Assembly: GCA_016201105.1 (NCBI GenBank) | Contig: JACQDN010000009.1 | Coordinates: 1 to 64,000, forward strand | Source of the DNA: Pseudomonadota bacterium | GTDB lineage: Bacteria > Pseudomonadota > Alphaproteobacteria > Micropepsales > Micropepsaceae | Length of the DNA: 64,000 nucleotides | Direction of reading: 5' to 3' | Part shown: one piece after another, positions 52,776 to 61,751 of the stretch | How positions within the stretch are numbered: position 1 is the stretch's first letter | Layout: each line of letters begins with the position of its first letter | Made by a program: the position numbers and the translations under genes | The notes under the pieces: generated by a model | What the model was told of the DNA's origin: nothing | Database searches by the model: none | What the model saw: the letters and a program-made list of their open reading frames with translations, nothing else

Positions 52776-53579
52776 ATGGGGAAAAAGAAGCACCATCGCG
52801 ATGACGACGACGATCGCAACGACAATGATCGCGACGACGACTACAAGCATGAACTCTACAAGCTGCAAGTCGAATTGGTAAAATTGCAGCGCGGGCTGAT
52901 CGCCGATGGCGCGCGCGTGCTTGTCATCCTGGAAGGCCGCGACGGCGCGGGCAAAGACGGCACCATCAAGCGCCTCACCGAACATATGAGCCCGCGCGAG
53001 ACACGCATCCACGCGCCCGGCAAGCCGTCGAGCCGCGAGGACACTGAGTGGTATTTCCAGCGCTTCGTGCCGCAGCTGCCGGCGGGCGCGGAATTCGTCG
53101 TGTTCAACCGCTCCTGGTACAACCGTTCGGGCGTCGAGCGCGTGATGGGCTTTGCAAAGTCCAAACAGGTCGAAGAGTTTTTTGAATCCGTCGTGCCGTT
53201 CGAAGAAATGTTGATCCGCGACGGTATCGCGTTGCGCAAATACTATCTCGATATCTCCAAGGCCGAACAGAAAAAGCGCTTGGAGGATCGCCACGAAGAT
53301 CCCTTGAAGCAGTGGAAGATCTCACCGATCGACGAATCCGCGACCAAGAATTGGGATCACTACAGCCGGGCCCGCGACGAAACCTTCCGCCGCACCAGCC
53401 ACAAGCTCGCGCCATGGAGAGTGGTCTGCGCCGATGGGAAGAAAACGGCGCGGCTCAATCTGATCCGCGACCTGCTCGACAGCTTTTCCTATAAAGGTAA
53501 AAAAGAAAAACTGGTGCGCCCGGAGCGAGAAATCGTTTTTTCTTGGTCTCCCGATAAGCAGGCAAAGATCACGCGATAG
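52776..53579 (+). CDS. ppk2: Polyphosphate kinase 2 family protein
   Basis: A 267-residue kinase that uses polyphosphate to phosphorylate nucleotides. The core has Walker A LEGRDGAGKDGTIKR, then the typical FNRSWYNRSGVERVMGF segment (Walker B and lid) and the later KYYLDISKAEQKKRLEDR. Unusually, residues 5-23 are an Asp/Arg/Asn/His-rich stretch (HHRDDDDDRNDNDRDDDY) before the folded domain. ATG at 52776 follows the repeat at 52621. Confidence 0.95.
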   Translation: MGKKKHHRDDDDDRNDNDRDDDYKHELYKLQVELVKLQRGLIADGARVLVILEGRDGAGKDGTIKRLTEHMSPRETRIHAPGKPSSREDTEWYFQRFVPQLPAGAEFVVFNRSWYNRSGVERVMGFAKSKQVEEFFESVVPFEEMLIRDGIALRKYYLDISKAEQKKRLEDRHEDPLKQWKISPIDESATKNWDHYSRARDETFRRTSHKLAPWRVVCADGKKTARLNLIRDLLDSFSYKGKKEKLVRPEREIVFSWSPDKQAKITR

Positions 53580-53612
53580 AAAACGGCGGACGGTGGCAGG
53601 GGGCGGTTCCAG

Positions 53613-53939
53613 TCATTTTGGCGGCAGCCCACCGACGAATTTGGCGGCGAAATCGAGCCATTTATCGAGGCCAGCGTCCATCGCAGCGTCGGCATCAACC
53701 CAGATTATCCCTCGCATCGGCTTGCCGGTGATGTCCATCGGCGCCGCGCCGGGGCGTGTGAGCGCCTCGGCTTCCTGATTCCTACCCACTCGAAACATGA
53801 AGCGCCCAACTTCGACGCCGCATAGCATATTGCCGTTGAGCATCCAGCAATATCCGCCGAACATTTTTCTCTCGGCGATGCCGGTTCGCCGCTCTAGGGC
53901 TTCCCGCATCAGCTCCGCTAGGTGTGGGTCATGTGGCAT
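53613..53939 (-). CDS. TfoX N-terminal domain family protein
   Basis: A 108-residue protein with the TfoX_N fold: KMFGGYCWMLNGNMLCGVEV and RFMFRVGRNQEAE, then MDITGKPMRGIIWVD. TfoX regulates competence in gammaproteobacteria, but stand-alone N-domain copies are widespread and of unknown role. It starts with ATG, is separated by 126 bases from the HxlR-type gene, and its 3' end faces the PPK2 gene. Confidence 0.9.
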   Translation of the reverse strand: MPHDPHLAELMREALERRTGIAERKMFGGYCWMLNGNMLCGVEVGRFMFRVGRNQEAEALTRPGAAPMDITGKPMRGIIWVDADAAMDAGLDKWLDFAAKFVGGLPPK

Positions 53940-54065
53940 GAGCGTCCCGTGCGGTCAAAATTTGCGTCGGTCTGGGTTGATTTGTTGAGCGGCATGCCAA
54001 TTTCGTCCGCGATCTGCGGGGCGTGAAAGAAATGTGATCGCGATGATCCGTCGCTCATCCAAGCC

Positions 54066-54737
54066 TCAGCGTCTCGCACTGCTTCGACGTAGATCAAACA
54101 GCTTCGGCAATGAACGTACGATGTTTATCGAGCCTTCGATGCGAGCCAATCGCTCGGACACCGCGGTTTCGATGGAAATATCCGTCGCGATAATGCGCAA
54201 CAGCGTATCGAAGGTTGTTTCGATTGCAGCGCCTCCGGGACTGTCGTCGATTTTGGCGATGGTCGTGCCATTTGGGCCGCCGGTAACCAGAAAACTCGCG
54301 GATTTGGCATTGTGCAGCACGTGCAGCAGAATTTTTCTAGCCGGTGTCGGCGCACGACGCGCGACGGCGTCAAGGCCCAGCAAAACCCACTCTGGGTCAA
54401 ACTCGTCATCCGGTCGCATGGGAAACAGGAAGTGCCCGCCCCAACGGATAAGTTCGTAGATCGCCGGTTTGAGCGCGAGTCCGACAGGTGTCAGTTTGTA
54501 CACCTGCGCATTGAAGGGGGGTGGCAAGGTGGAGCGTTGCACGACGCCTTGCTCTACAAGCATGTTGAGGCGGGTTGTCAGCACGGTTGGGCTCAAAGCG
54601 CCCAGCCGGTCAGAGAGATCGCTGAACCGCTTCTGACCAACGAGCAGCTCACGAATGATCAAGAGCGTCCAGCGCTCGCCGAGTATCTCCGCGGCGCGCG
54701 CAAGGGCGCAAAATTGTGGATAGTGGGTTCCGCTCAT
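54066..54737 (-). CDS. HxlR-family transcriptional regulator with a C-terminal extension
   Basis: A 223-residue protein. The N-terminal 100 residues are a winged helix of the HxlR type (ALARAAEILGERWTLLIIRE, then LGALSPTVLTTRLNMLVEQG). The remaining 120 residues (DPEWVLLGLDAVARRAPTPA, then SASFLVTGGPNGTTIAKIDD) look like a separate SCP2-like small-molecule domain, seen with some HxlR regulators. ATG at 54737 gives MSGTHYPQFCAL. It follows the GFA-type gene by 26 bases on the same strand; the pair may be cotranscribed. Confidence 0.85.
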   Translation of the reverse strand: MSGTHYPQFCALARAAEILGERWTLLIIRELLVGQKRFSDLSDRLGALSPTVLTTRLNMLVEQGVVQRSTLPPPFNAQVYKLTPVGLALKPAIYELIRWGGHFLFPMRPDDEFDPEWVLLGLDAVARRAPTPARKILLHVLHNAKSASFLVTGGPNGTTIAKIDDSPGGAAIETTFDTLLRIIATDISIETAVSERLARIEGSINIVRSLPKLFDLRRSSARR

Positions 54738-54763
54738 GCTTGGCACAGGGCCCAATGGCAAAT

Positions 54764-55174
54764 TTAGCTAGGAGGCGGGCGCTCGTCGAACGCCGGAATG
54801 TCTGGCGAAACCGGATCCCAAGCTGGCGCACGCGATGCATAGACGGTGAGTTGAGGCACAAAAATACTCGGATCGTCGAGTGTCGAAGCACGCACGAAGA
54901 TCATACCCGGCATCGCTGAAACGCGTGCAAATACGCCAGACCCGCAGTTGGGACAGAATGCGCGAGAGACGTCGGAGCCGCTGTCGGCCTTGGAGCGATA
55001 CTCCTTGGCATCACCGCGTATGCGCAGCTCGTCGGCGGAAAATCCCATCAGCGCTGCATGGCCCGTGGCACTCACCTTGCGGCAATCCGTGCAATAACAT
55101 TTGACCTGAAAACGCGGCTCTGCTTCGCCCTGATAGCGAACTGAACCGCAAAGGCATTGGCCTGATACTCGCAT
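54764..55174 (-). CDS. GFA family protein (glutathione-dependent formaldehyde-activating-like, Mss4 fold)
   Basis: A 136-residue zinc protein. GQCLCGSVRY, CYCTDCRKVSATGHAAL and FCPNCGSGVFARVS provide the three Cys pairs of the family. Most members are not real formaldehyde enzymes, and this one is not next to the alcohol dehydrogenase. Start ATG at 55174. Probable transcript with the HxlR gene. Confidence 0.92.
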   Translation of the reverse strand: MRVSGQCLCGSVRYQGEAEPRFQVKCYCTDCRKVSATGHAALMGFSADELRIRGDAKEYRSKADSGSDVSRAFCPNCGSGVFARVSAMPGMIFVRASTLDDPSIFVPQLTVYASRAPAWDPVSPDIPAFDERPPPS

Positions 55175-55269
55175 CTTTGCACTCCTCGCCCCTCGTCTGC
55201 GGCTTTTATGTCCATGGCGTCGGCTTTAACACCCGAGAATGCTGCGCGCGGAAAGTTCGCCGTCGTCCG

Positions 55270-55578
55270 TCACGCCATCGGCATATCCATAGCTTCGGCG
55301 ACTTCGATTGTTCCGATGTCCAGATGCGGGCAACTCTGCGCGAGCGCCAATGCAGCGTCCATGTTGTCAGCTTTGACGATGGAAAACCCCGCGAGCGGAT
55401 TGGGTCCCCCGCCGTCAGTCACGCCATCGCCGCTGACCGTCTTCGACCTGCCGACAGGCAAGCCGGGATTGACGAATGCCGCGCCGAGCCCTTTGACCCA
55501 AGACTTCCAGCGCGACATGTGCTGGGCCGGATTCTCGGGCCGTTTCGAGCCATGATAAGCGAAAACATAATTGGGCAT
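55270..55578 (-). CDS. YCII-related domain protein
   Basis: A 102-residue protein. ATG at 55578 has GGAGG eight bases upstream and starts MPNYVFAYHGSKRPENPAQH; the frame is open upstream without support. FSIVKADNMDAALALAQSCP is the typical YCII end. Such proteins often accompany ECF sigma factors, but none is seen here. Its promoter region holds a short dyad. Confidence 0.88.
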   Translation of the reverse strand: MPNYVFAYHGSKRPENPAQHMSRWKSWVKGLGAAFVNPGLPVGRSKTVSGDGVTDGGGPNPLAGFSIVKADNMDAALALAQSCPHLDIGTIEVAEAMDMPMA

Positions 55579-55598
55579 GACGTTGCCTCCGACCGTGT

Positions 55599-55617
55599 TA
55601 CTACAAAAAAAATAGTA
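55599..55617. promoter_or_regulatory. Operator-like dyad upstream of the YCII gene
   Basis: A TACTA / TAGTA inverted repeat flanks an A-rich centre of nine bases, 20 bases upstream of the minus-strand start at 55578. It may be a regulator site, for example for the nearby HxlR protein. Weak evidence. Confidence 0.3.
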
Positions 55618-55787
55618 GTGTATACGTAAAACGGAGTCAATCGTCTGTGTTGAGGGCGTCTTAGCGGTCTGCCTGCACCCAGGGCACAAAACAGCGAACG
55701 ACCATTCTTCGGCGAATTGGGCTGCCCCGCAGCCGAGCTGCCTTTATCGAAGCAACGCGTGGCGTTTGCGCCATAAGAGCGTCGGCG

Positions 55788-55864
55788 TGGCGACCCCGGC
55801 GTGATTCGAACACGCGGCCTGCGGTTTAGGAAACCGCTGCTCTATCCAACTGAGCTACGGGGTC
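55788..55864 (-). tRNA. tRNA-Arg (anticodon CCT)
   Basis: A 77-base cloverleaf on the minus strand. The acceptor stem pairs GACCCCG (55864-55858) with CGGGGTC (55798-55792), the D-arm is GCTCAGTTGGATAGAGC, the anticodon stem is GCGGT/ACCGC with anticodon CCT at 55830-55828, and the T-arm contains GTTCGAATC. The CCA end is encoded (55790-55788). No integrase or repeat of the 3' end is seen nearby. Confidence 0.97.
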
Positions 55865-55900
55865 ACGGGCCGTCAAATTGCCCGAGATCGCGACGCAAGC

Positions 55901-57505
55901 CTAGTGCTTTTCGACCCAGAGCCAGCGGGTGCGGTTGAAATTGCGCAAGTTGGGCTTCCAGCCTTTTACATAGGGCTGCACCAGGTCGCGCGTCACCAGG
56001 TAGCGCACCGGAATCCAGGCGTAGTCGTCCAGCGCCATCTGCTCGGCCTGTTTGAGGATTTCGCCGCGCGCCTTCGCGTCCGCTTGCTGTTGTGCCTTGT
56101 CGAGCAGAGCGTCGTAGGCAGGTCTGTTGTAGCGCCCATAGTTTTTGCCGCTGTCGCCTCTGAGCAGATCGAGGAAGTTCGACGCGTCGTTGAAATCGGC
56201 GATCCACGCGGCCCCGGCAAGGTCGAAGTTGCCCGACTGCAGATTGGCGAAATGAATTTGAATGTCGGAGCTTACGATCTCGACGTCGATATAGATCGCC
56301 CGCAGCATGGACTGAATGGCGGCCGCCGCCCGTTTGTTGTCGTTGTCGGTGGTGGCGGAATATGTTGTCTGCAGATGACGGCTCGGACCATAACCCGCCG
56401 CTGTCATCAACGCTTGAGCGCGCTCGATACGCTGATCGTAGGATAGCGTTTTGAATCGTAGCGCCGTACCGCCGGGGTAATTCGCGACGCCGGAAGGAAC
56501 GATGGAATAGGCAGCCGGCTCGCCGAGCTTGTAGATACGCTGGGCGATCATCTCCCGGTTGACCGCCAGATCGATCGCCTCTCGAATGCGCACGTCGTCG
56601 AACGGCTTGTGCGAACTGTTCGCGACCATGTACGCGATGCCGAGGTATGGCTTGATTTGCAGCGCGTCCGGGATATGTGCCCGCATCCAGTCGATCTCGA
56701 GTGCGGGCAGAGGATTTTGCGTGTCCAACGCTCCAGCACGAAATTGTTTCAGCGCTGCTTGGGTATCGGTCGTAGGGTAGAAGTTCACTGTATCGATCCG
56801 AACCGTCTTCGCATCGTAGAACTTGGGATTCTTGATGAGTGTCAGGTGATCGTTCGGCCGCCAGTCCTTCAGCATGTAAGGACCGTTGGAAACGATATGC
56901 CCGGGCTGGGTCCACTGCGCGCCGTACTTCTCGACCACGTGTTTGGGAAGCGGAAAGGTGCTGTGATGGGTCAACAGCTCCAGAAGATAGGGAGCGGGAT
57001 GTTCCAGCGCTACGACGAACGTCTTGTCGTCCGGCGCGCTGACGCCCAGCGCAGTGGGAGGCAGATTGCCGGCGCTGATCTGCTGGCCGTTTTTTACCAG
57101 CCACAGATTGTAGGCATAGGCCGACGCGGTCCTGGGATCGAGCAAATGCTGCCAGGCGAAAACAAAATCATGCGCCGTCACCGGGACGCCGTCCGACCAC
57201 AGATGCGGGCGTATATGAAACGTCCAGGTTTTGCCGTCCGCTGAGGTTTCCCAACTGAGCGCCGCGCCGGGAATGGGCTTGGCCTCTGGATCATCCGTCG
57301 TCAGCCCGATCAGCATGTCCCCGACGATGTTAGATTCCCAGGTTCCGTCGATCTGTTGTGGATCGAGCGTCTTGGGTTCGCCGCCGTTGCCGCGATTGAG
57401 CACCATGCCGTGCTGCGCGGGTGTGGAGGAAGAACAGGCGGGCAAAACCGCCGCCAACGTGGCCATCCAGAGCGCGGCCATCCAGAATGTCCGCGCGCGG
57501 AGCAT
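55901..57505 (-). CDS. Peptide ABC transporter substrate-binding lipoprotein (OppA family)
   Basis: A 534-residue binding protein. ATG at 57505 has GGGAG eight bases upstream. The signal peptide ends in lipobox LPAC (Cys24). The SBP_bac_5 fold shows EPKTLDPQQIDGTWESNIVG, YGAQWTQPGHIVSNGPYML and later SSHKPFDDVRIREAIDLA. Length is normal for OppA. It is 17 bases downstream of a close paralogue, so the pair is cotranscribed. The permease genes lie beyond a convergent gene. Confidence 0.93.
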   Translation of the reverse strand: MLRARTFWMAALWMATLAAVLPACSSSTPAQHGMVLNRGNGGEPKTLDPQQIDGTWESNIVGDMLIGLTTDDPEAKPIPGAALSWETSADGKTWTFHIRPHLWSDGVPVTAHDFVFAWQHLLDPRTASAYAYNLWLVKNGQQISAGNLPPTALGVSAPDDKTFVVALEHPAPYLLELLTHHSTFPLPKHVVEKYGAQWTQPGHIVSNGPYMLKDWRPNDHLTLIKNPKFYDAKTVRIDTVNFYPTTDTQAALKQFRAGALDTQNPLPALEIDWMRAHIPDALQIKPYLGIAYMVANSSHKPFDDVRIREAIDLAVNREMIAQRIYKLGEPAAYSIVPSGVANYPGGTALRFKTLSYDQRIERAQALMTAAGYGPSRHLQTTYSATTDNDNKRAAAAIQSMLRAIYIDVEIVSSDIQIHFANLQSGNFDLAGAAWIADFNDASNFLDLLRGDSGKNYGRYNRPAYDALLDKAQQQADAKARGEILKQAEQMALDDYAWIPVRYLVTRDLVQPYVKGWKPNLRNFNRTRWLWVEKH

Positions 57506-57522
57506 AACGATCTCCCGGAAAG

Positions 57523-59184
57523 CTAGGCGCTGACCACGCTGCGTTGGAGCGAAAGGTAGCGCGAACGGTGGGTGTTCACGTTGTTGCTAACCCAGCCGGC
57601 CACCTGTGTCGAGACCAGATCGCGTGTGACGCCGAAATAGACCGGCGCGATACCGGCTTCGTCGAGCAGGAGTTGCTCGGCCTGCTGCAACAGATCGGCG
57701 CGCTTGGAAGCGCTGCGCTCCCGATCGGAAAGGTCGATCAAGTGGTCGAACTTCGGATTGGCATAATCGCCGTAGTTCAAGTCGCGCGTGGAGCTCTGAA
57801 AGAGGAAGAGGTAGTTCTTCGGGTCGCGATAGTCGGCGACCCAGCCCGCCCAACCGGCCACGAAATCGCGCTTGCGCAGCGTGTTGTAGTGAATCTGGGA
57901 TTCGGAAGGCACGAGGCGCACTTCGGCACCGGCCTGTTTCCACATCGCCTGCAGCGCGACCGCCACCATCTTGGCTTCCGTGGTGTTCTGCGTGTTGTAG
58001 TCGAAGGTCAGCGGGTTGGAGGCGTTAAAGCCGGCTTGGGCCAGAAGGTCCTTGGCTTTGGCCATGCGCGCACTCTGCGCCATCGCTTTGAAGTCGAATT
58101 GCGCCTTACCGGGATAGCCGGGCATGCCTGGCGGCACGAGCGAATAAGCCGGACGCTCGCCGGCGCGTAGCACCTTGGCGGTCATCACTTCGCGGTCGAT
58201 CGCCAATGACAGGGCGCGACGCACGCGCATATCGTCGAAGGGTTTGCGTTTTGTGTTGAACTGCACGTACTGGGTGAGGATGAAAGACCACAGACGCAGT
58301 TCTCGCGGCAAGTTGGCGCGCAGCCAGTCGATTTGTTGCGGCGGGATGCTGTCCGTCACCAGGTCGAAATCGCCGCCGCGGAAGCGCTTGAGGGCGGCTG
58401 AGGAGTCCTGCGTGGGATAGAAATTGACGGTCGCGATCTTCACCTGATCGCGGTCGTGGAACATCGGATTCTTGACCAGCGTGATGTGATCGTTCGGCAG
58501 CCATTCCTTCAAGACATAGGGGCCGTTGGTTGCGATGTTCTCGGGCTTCAGCCAATCGTCGCCGTATTTCTCGACCACGTGCTTGGGCACGGCGAACGTC
58601 GTGTAGTGCGTGAGGAGTTCCAGCAGATACGGCACCTGGAAATTGAAGGCGATTTCGAGCGTATGATCGTCGACCGCGCGCACGCCCACTTGGTCCGGTT
58701 TCATCTTGCCGGCGTTGACGGCCTCAGCGTTCTGGATCGGATAGAGGATGGTGGCGTATTGCGCGGCCGTCTTGGGGTCGAGAATGCGGCGGAATGAAAA
58801 CACGAAATCGTGCGCCGTAACCGGCACGCCGTCGGACCATTTATGATCGCGAAGTTTGAACGTGTAGGTAAGACCGTCGCCAGAAACGGTGTAGCTCTCG
58901 GCCGCGCCGTAGACCGGCGATGCAGTGGCGTCCTGAGTCATCAGCCCCATGAACATGTCGCCGATGATGTTGTTCTCCCACTGGCCCGAGGCCTTGTGTG
59001 GGTCGATGGAGTCCGGCTCCGCACCATTGCCGCGATCAAGCGTGTGCGGGTCGAATGAAGCCCTGCGGCGCGCATCGTCGGAAGGACCGCGCAGCGCGTA
59101 GGCGGCGCCGCCGACGGCAACGACGGCGGCCCCGGCGCCCATCAGGGCCCGGCGGGTCAAACTATTGCGATTGCCATCCGCCAT
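57523..59184 (-). CDS. Peptide ABC transporter substrate-binding protein (OppA family)
   Basis: A 553-residue paralogue of the next gene. ATG at 59184 has GGAGAAGG upstream and begins a Tat-like signal (SLTRRALMGAGAAVVAVGG) without a lipobox, so it may be a soluble or N-terminally anchored protein. It shows EPDSIDPHKASGQWENNIIG, YGDDWLKPENIATNGPYVL and RKPFDDMRVRRALSLAIDRE. It works with the same permease set, with a ligand preference that may differ from its neighbour. Confidence 0.93.
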   Translation of the reverse strand: MADGNRNSLTRRALMGAGAAVVAVGGAAYALRGPSDDARRRASFDPHTLDRGNGAEPDSIDPHKASGQWENNIIGDMFMGLMTQDATASPVYGAAESYTVSGDGLTYTFKLRDHKWSDGVPVTAHDFVFSFRRILDPKTAAQYATILYPIQNAEAVNAGKMKPDQVGVRAVDDHTLEIAFNFQVPYLLELLTHYTTFAVPKHVVEKYGDDWLKPENIATNGPYVLKEWLPNDHITLVKNPMFHDRDQVKIATVNFYPTQDSSAALKRFRGGDFDLVTDSIPPQQIDWLRANLPRELRLWSFILTQYVQFNTKRKPFDDMRVRRALSLAIDREVMTAKVLRAGERPAYSLVPPGMPGYPGKAQFDFKAMAQSARMAKAKDLLAQAGFNASNPLTFDYNTQNTTEAKMVAVALQAMWKQAGAEVRLVPSESQIHYNTLRKRDFVAGWAGWVADYRDPKNYLFLFQSSTRDLNYGDYANPKFDHLIDLSDRERSASKRADLLQQAEQLLLDEAGIAPVYFGVTRDLVSTQVAGWVSNNVNTHRSRYLSLQRSVVSA

Positions 59185-59316
59185 GAGCGGCCTTCTCCGG
59201 TGAAAGCATCGCACTCGGACGCTCGATTCCGTCCGAGCCATACCATATCATCGCCTAACGCCGCCCTCTGCGGCCTAGGTCAACGCGCTATCACAACACA
59301 GTAGGGTGAACGAGAT

Positions 59317-59934
59317 ATGAACCTGCTTGCATCGCGAGTAACGTTGTCTGTTTTGATCGCTTTTGCCGCACCCGCGCTGGTCATGCCTGCCTTTGCAGGG
59401 CCGCGGGACGATGCGCTGCAAGCCGTCGGCAAATGCGCAGCCATCGCCGAGGACAAGGCCCGTCTTGCCTGTTACGACCAGCTAGCCACACAGATTAAAA
59501 GTGCGTTAGCAACTCCGCCAACCGCGGTTGCCGAGAATAAGCCGCCCACGAAGGAAGAACAGGAGTCGTGGTTCGGCTTCGATCTTGGCGGGCTATTCGG
59601 TCCCAAGGAGGTGCCACAGACAAAGCCGGAGCAATTCGGTCAGGAAAACACCGAACAAGCCAAGGCACAGCAACAACAGGCCGAGACCGAGGGCCTTGTC
59701 GTGGACAGCATTTCGGCGGGCGTCACGGAATATGCCTTCACGCCGTTTGGAAAATTTGTCGTCATTCTCGACGACGGCCAGGTGTGGAAGCAGATCGAGG
59801 GCGATTCCGATCTGGCGCGATTCAAGAAAACGCCGACCGACAACAAAGTCACGATTTCTCGCGGCTTCATGGGCAGCTACTCGTTGACGATCAACGGCAG
59901 CGCGAAGGTCTACAAGGTTACGCGCGTAAAGTAG
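59317..59934 (+). CDS. Exported protein of unknown function
   Basis: A 205-residue protein with a Sec signal peptide (residues 1-27, ending AFAG). Mature part: CAAIAEDKARLACYDQLA, a motif shared by many small alphaproteobacterial periplasmic proteins, then a Pro/Glu/Gln-rich linker and a C-terminal sheet (TEYAFTPFGKFVVILDDGQV, then GFMGSYSLTINGSAK). Its TAG directly abuts the TAA of the convergent oppDF gene with no spacer, so it separates the transporter genes from their binding-protein genes. Confidence 0.8.
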   Translation: MNLLASRVTLSVLIAFAAPALVMPAFAGPRDDALQAVGKCAAIAEDKARLACYDQLATQIKSALATPPTAVAENKPPTKEEQESWFGFDLGGLFGPKEVPQTKPEQFGQENTEQAKAQQQQAETEGLVVDSISAGVTEYAFTPFGKFVVILDDGQVWKQIEGDSDLARFKKTPTDNKVTISRGFMGSYSLTINGSAKVYKVTRVK

Positions 59935-61749
59935 TTATTCGGGATCGAATTCAGCCACGAAGTGGCCGGGGGCCACTTCCTGGAGTTGCGGGCGATACTG
60001 CTCTGCGTCGGCATCGTCGATCATGTGCGACTTCAGAAATGCAAGCTGCGCGCGTGTATCGAGCGGCGAGGCGAGTTCGCTCACCAGCCGATCATGCGAT
60101 TTGGAGCGTTCGGCCTTCGGGTCCGGGGTCAGCACGGCCGAGATCAGCGCGCGGGTGTAGGGATGGCGCGGGTCTTCGTAGATTGCGTGGCGGTCCGCCA
60201 ATTCCACGATGCGTCCCAGATAAAGCACCATGACGCGGTGTGAGACCTGCCGCACGATCGACAGATCGTGGCTGATGAAAATCAGCGACATGTTGAATTC
60301 GGCCTGAAGCTTGAGGATCAAATCCACGATCTGGGATTGTATTGAGACGTCCAGCGCGCTCACGGCTTCGTCGCAGATCACGAGTTTTGGCTTGACGATC
60401 ATGGCGCGGGCGATGCCGACGCGCTGGTTCTGGCCGCCTGAGAACTCGTGCGGATAACGGTTGATCGATGCCGGCTCCAGACCGACATGTTGCATCATCG
60501 CGCGCACTTCCTGGGTGGCTGCGTCGGCCGACAATTCCGGCTTCAGCGAACGCAGTGGCTCGGCGATGGATTCGCCTATCGTCATGCGCGGATCGAGGCT
60601 CGCCAGCGGATCCTGGAAAACGATCTGAAATTCCTTGCGCAAAGCGCGAACTTCAGCGTCATTGGAGAACGTCACGTCGCGTCCGCACCACACGACTTTG
60701 CCGTCGGATTTCGGCGCCAGCTTCAGAATGGCGCGTGCCAGCGTCGATTTTCCGCAACCGGATTCGCCAACGATCCCAAGTGTTTCACCTTGGCGCAGTC
60801 TGAAACTGACGCCGTCCACTGCGCGCAGCGGTTTGGTCTTGCGAAACAGAAATCCTCCGGATCGGATGGGGAAATAGACTTTGAGATCTTCCACATTGAG
60901 CAATTGCTGATCTGCGCTGATCGTGGAAAGAGGCGAGAGGCCCACATGACCCTCGCGCATCGGCCTGTCGAGGCGGGGCATCGCATCGAGCAGCGTCTTT
61001 GTATAGGTGTGTTTGGGACGGTAAAAGATTTCGTCGACCGGTCCCGCTTCGACGATTTCGCCTTCGCGCATGACCTGCACGCGGTCCGCCATCCCGGCGA
61101 TCACGCCCATGTCGTGCGAAATCATGACGATGGCAGTTTTCAGCTCTTTCTGCAGATCGCGCATGATGTCGAGAATCTGCGCCTGCACGGTCACGTCGAC
61201 GGCCGTTGTCGGTTCGTCCGCAATCAGGAGATCTGGGCCGCAAACGGTCGCCATCGCGATCATGACGCGCTGGCGCGTGCCGCCGGAAAGCTCATGCGGA
61301 TATTGATCCATGCGCTGGCGCGCTTCGGATATACGCACCAGATCGAGAATTTCGAGCGTCCGCTTTTCCGCTTCGCCCGAAGAAACGTTCTGGTGGGCAC
61401 GCAGCGCTTCCATGATCTGCGCACCCACCGTCATGTGCGGCGTGAGCGAGGTCAGTGGGTCTTGAAAGATCATGGTGATGGTCGAGCCGCGGATCTTGTT
61501 CAGCCTGTTTTGCGAGATGTTGAGAATCTCGTCGCCGCGATACTTGACGCTTCCGGTGGCGCGGCCGTTGGACGCCAGAAGCCCCATCGCGCCGAGAAAC
61601 AGCTGGCTTTTGCCCGATCCGGACTCGCCCACCACTCCCAGACATTCGCCTTCGCCCACCGCCAAATCGAGATTCTTGACCGCGTGCACTTCGCCATCCG
61701 GTGTGGAAAAGCGAACGTCGAGATTACGAATTTCAAGGATCGGGGCCAT
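59935..61749 (-). CDS. Dipeptide/oligopeptide ABC transporter ATPase, fused OppD-OppF type
   Basis: A 604-residue protein with two complete ABC ATPase domains. Domain 1 has Walker A GESGSGKSQLF, signature LSGGTRQRVMIAMA and Walker B LLIADEPTTAVD. Domain 2 has GESGCGKSTLARAIL, FSGGQNQRVGIARAM and LVICDEAVSALD, and its oligopeptide C-terminal domain ends in EYRP-like TQ sequence. ATG at 61749 (MAPILEIRNLDVRF); the frame is open further upstream but overlaps oppC. Two bases separate it from oppC. Both nucleotide-binding domains of the importer in one chain is a known variant. Confidence 0.92.
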   Translation of the reverse strand: MAPILEIRNLDVRFSTPDGEVHAVKNLDLAVGEGECLGVVGESGSGKSQLFLGAMGLLASNGRATGSVKYRGDEILNISQNRLNKIRGSTITMIFQDPLTSLTPHMTVGAQIMEALRAHQNVSSGEAEKRTLEILDLVRISEARQRMDQYPHELSGGTRQRVMIAMATVCGPDLLIADEPTTAVDVTVQAQILDIMRDLQKELKTAIVMISHDMGVIAGMADRVQVMREGEIVEAGPVDEIFYRPKHTYTKTLLDAMPRLDRPMREGHVGLSPLSTISADQQLLNVEDLKVYFPIRSGGFLFRKTKPLRAVDGVSFRLRQGETLGIVGESGCGKSTLARAILKLAPKSDGKVVWCGRDVTFSNDAEVRALRKEFQIVFQDPLASLDPRMTIGESIAEPLRSLKPELSADAATQEVRAMMQHVGLEPASINRYPHEFSGGQNQRVGIARAMIVKPKLVICDEAVSALDVSIQSQIVDLILKLQAEFNMSLIFISHDLSIVRQVSHRVMVLYLGRIVELADRHAIYEDPRHPYTRALISAVLTPDPKAERSKSHDRLVSELASPLDTRAQLAFLKSHMIDDADAEQYRPQLQEVAPGHFVAEFDPE

Positions 61750-61751
61750 GG

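Noticed and set aside
55788-55864. tRNA-Arg as a phage or island attachment site
   Set aside because: No integrase, no duplicated 3' end of the tRNA and ordinary gene content on both sides.
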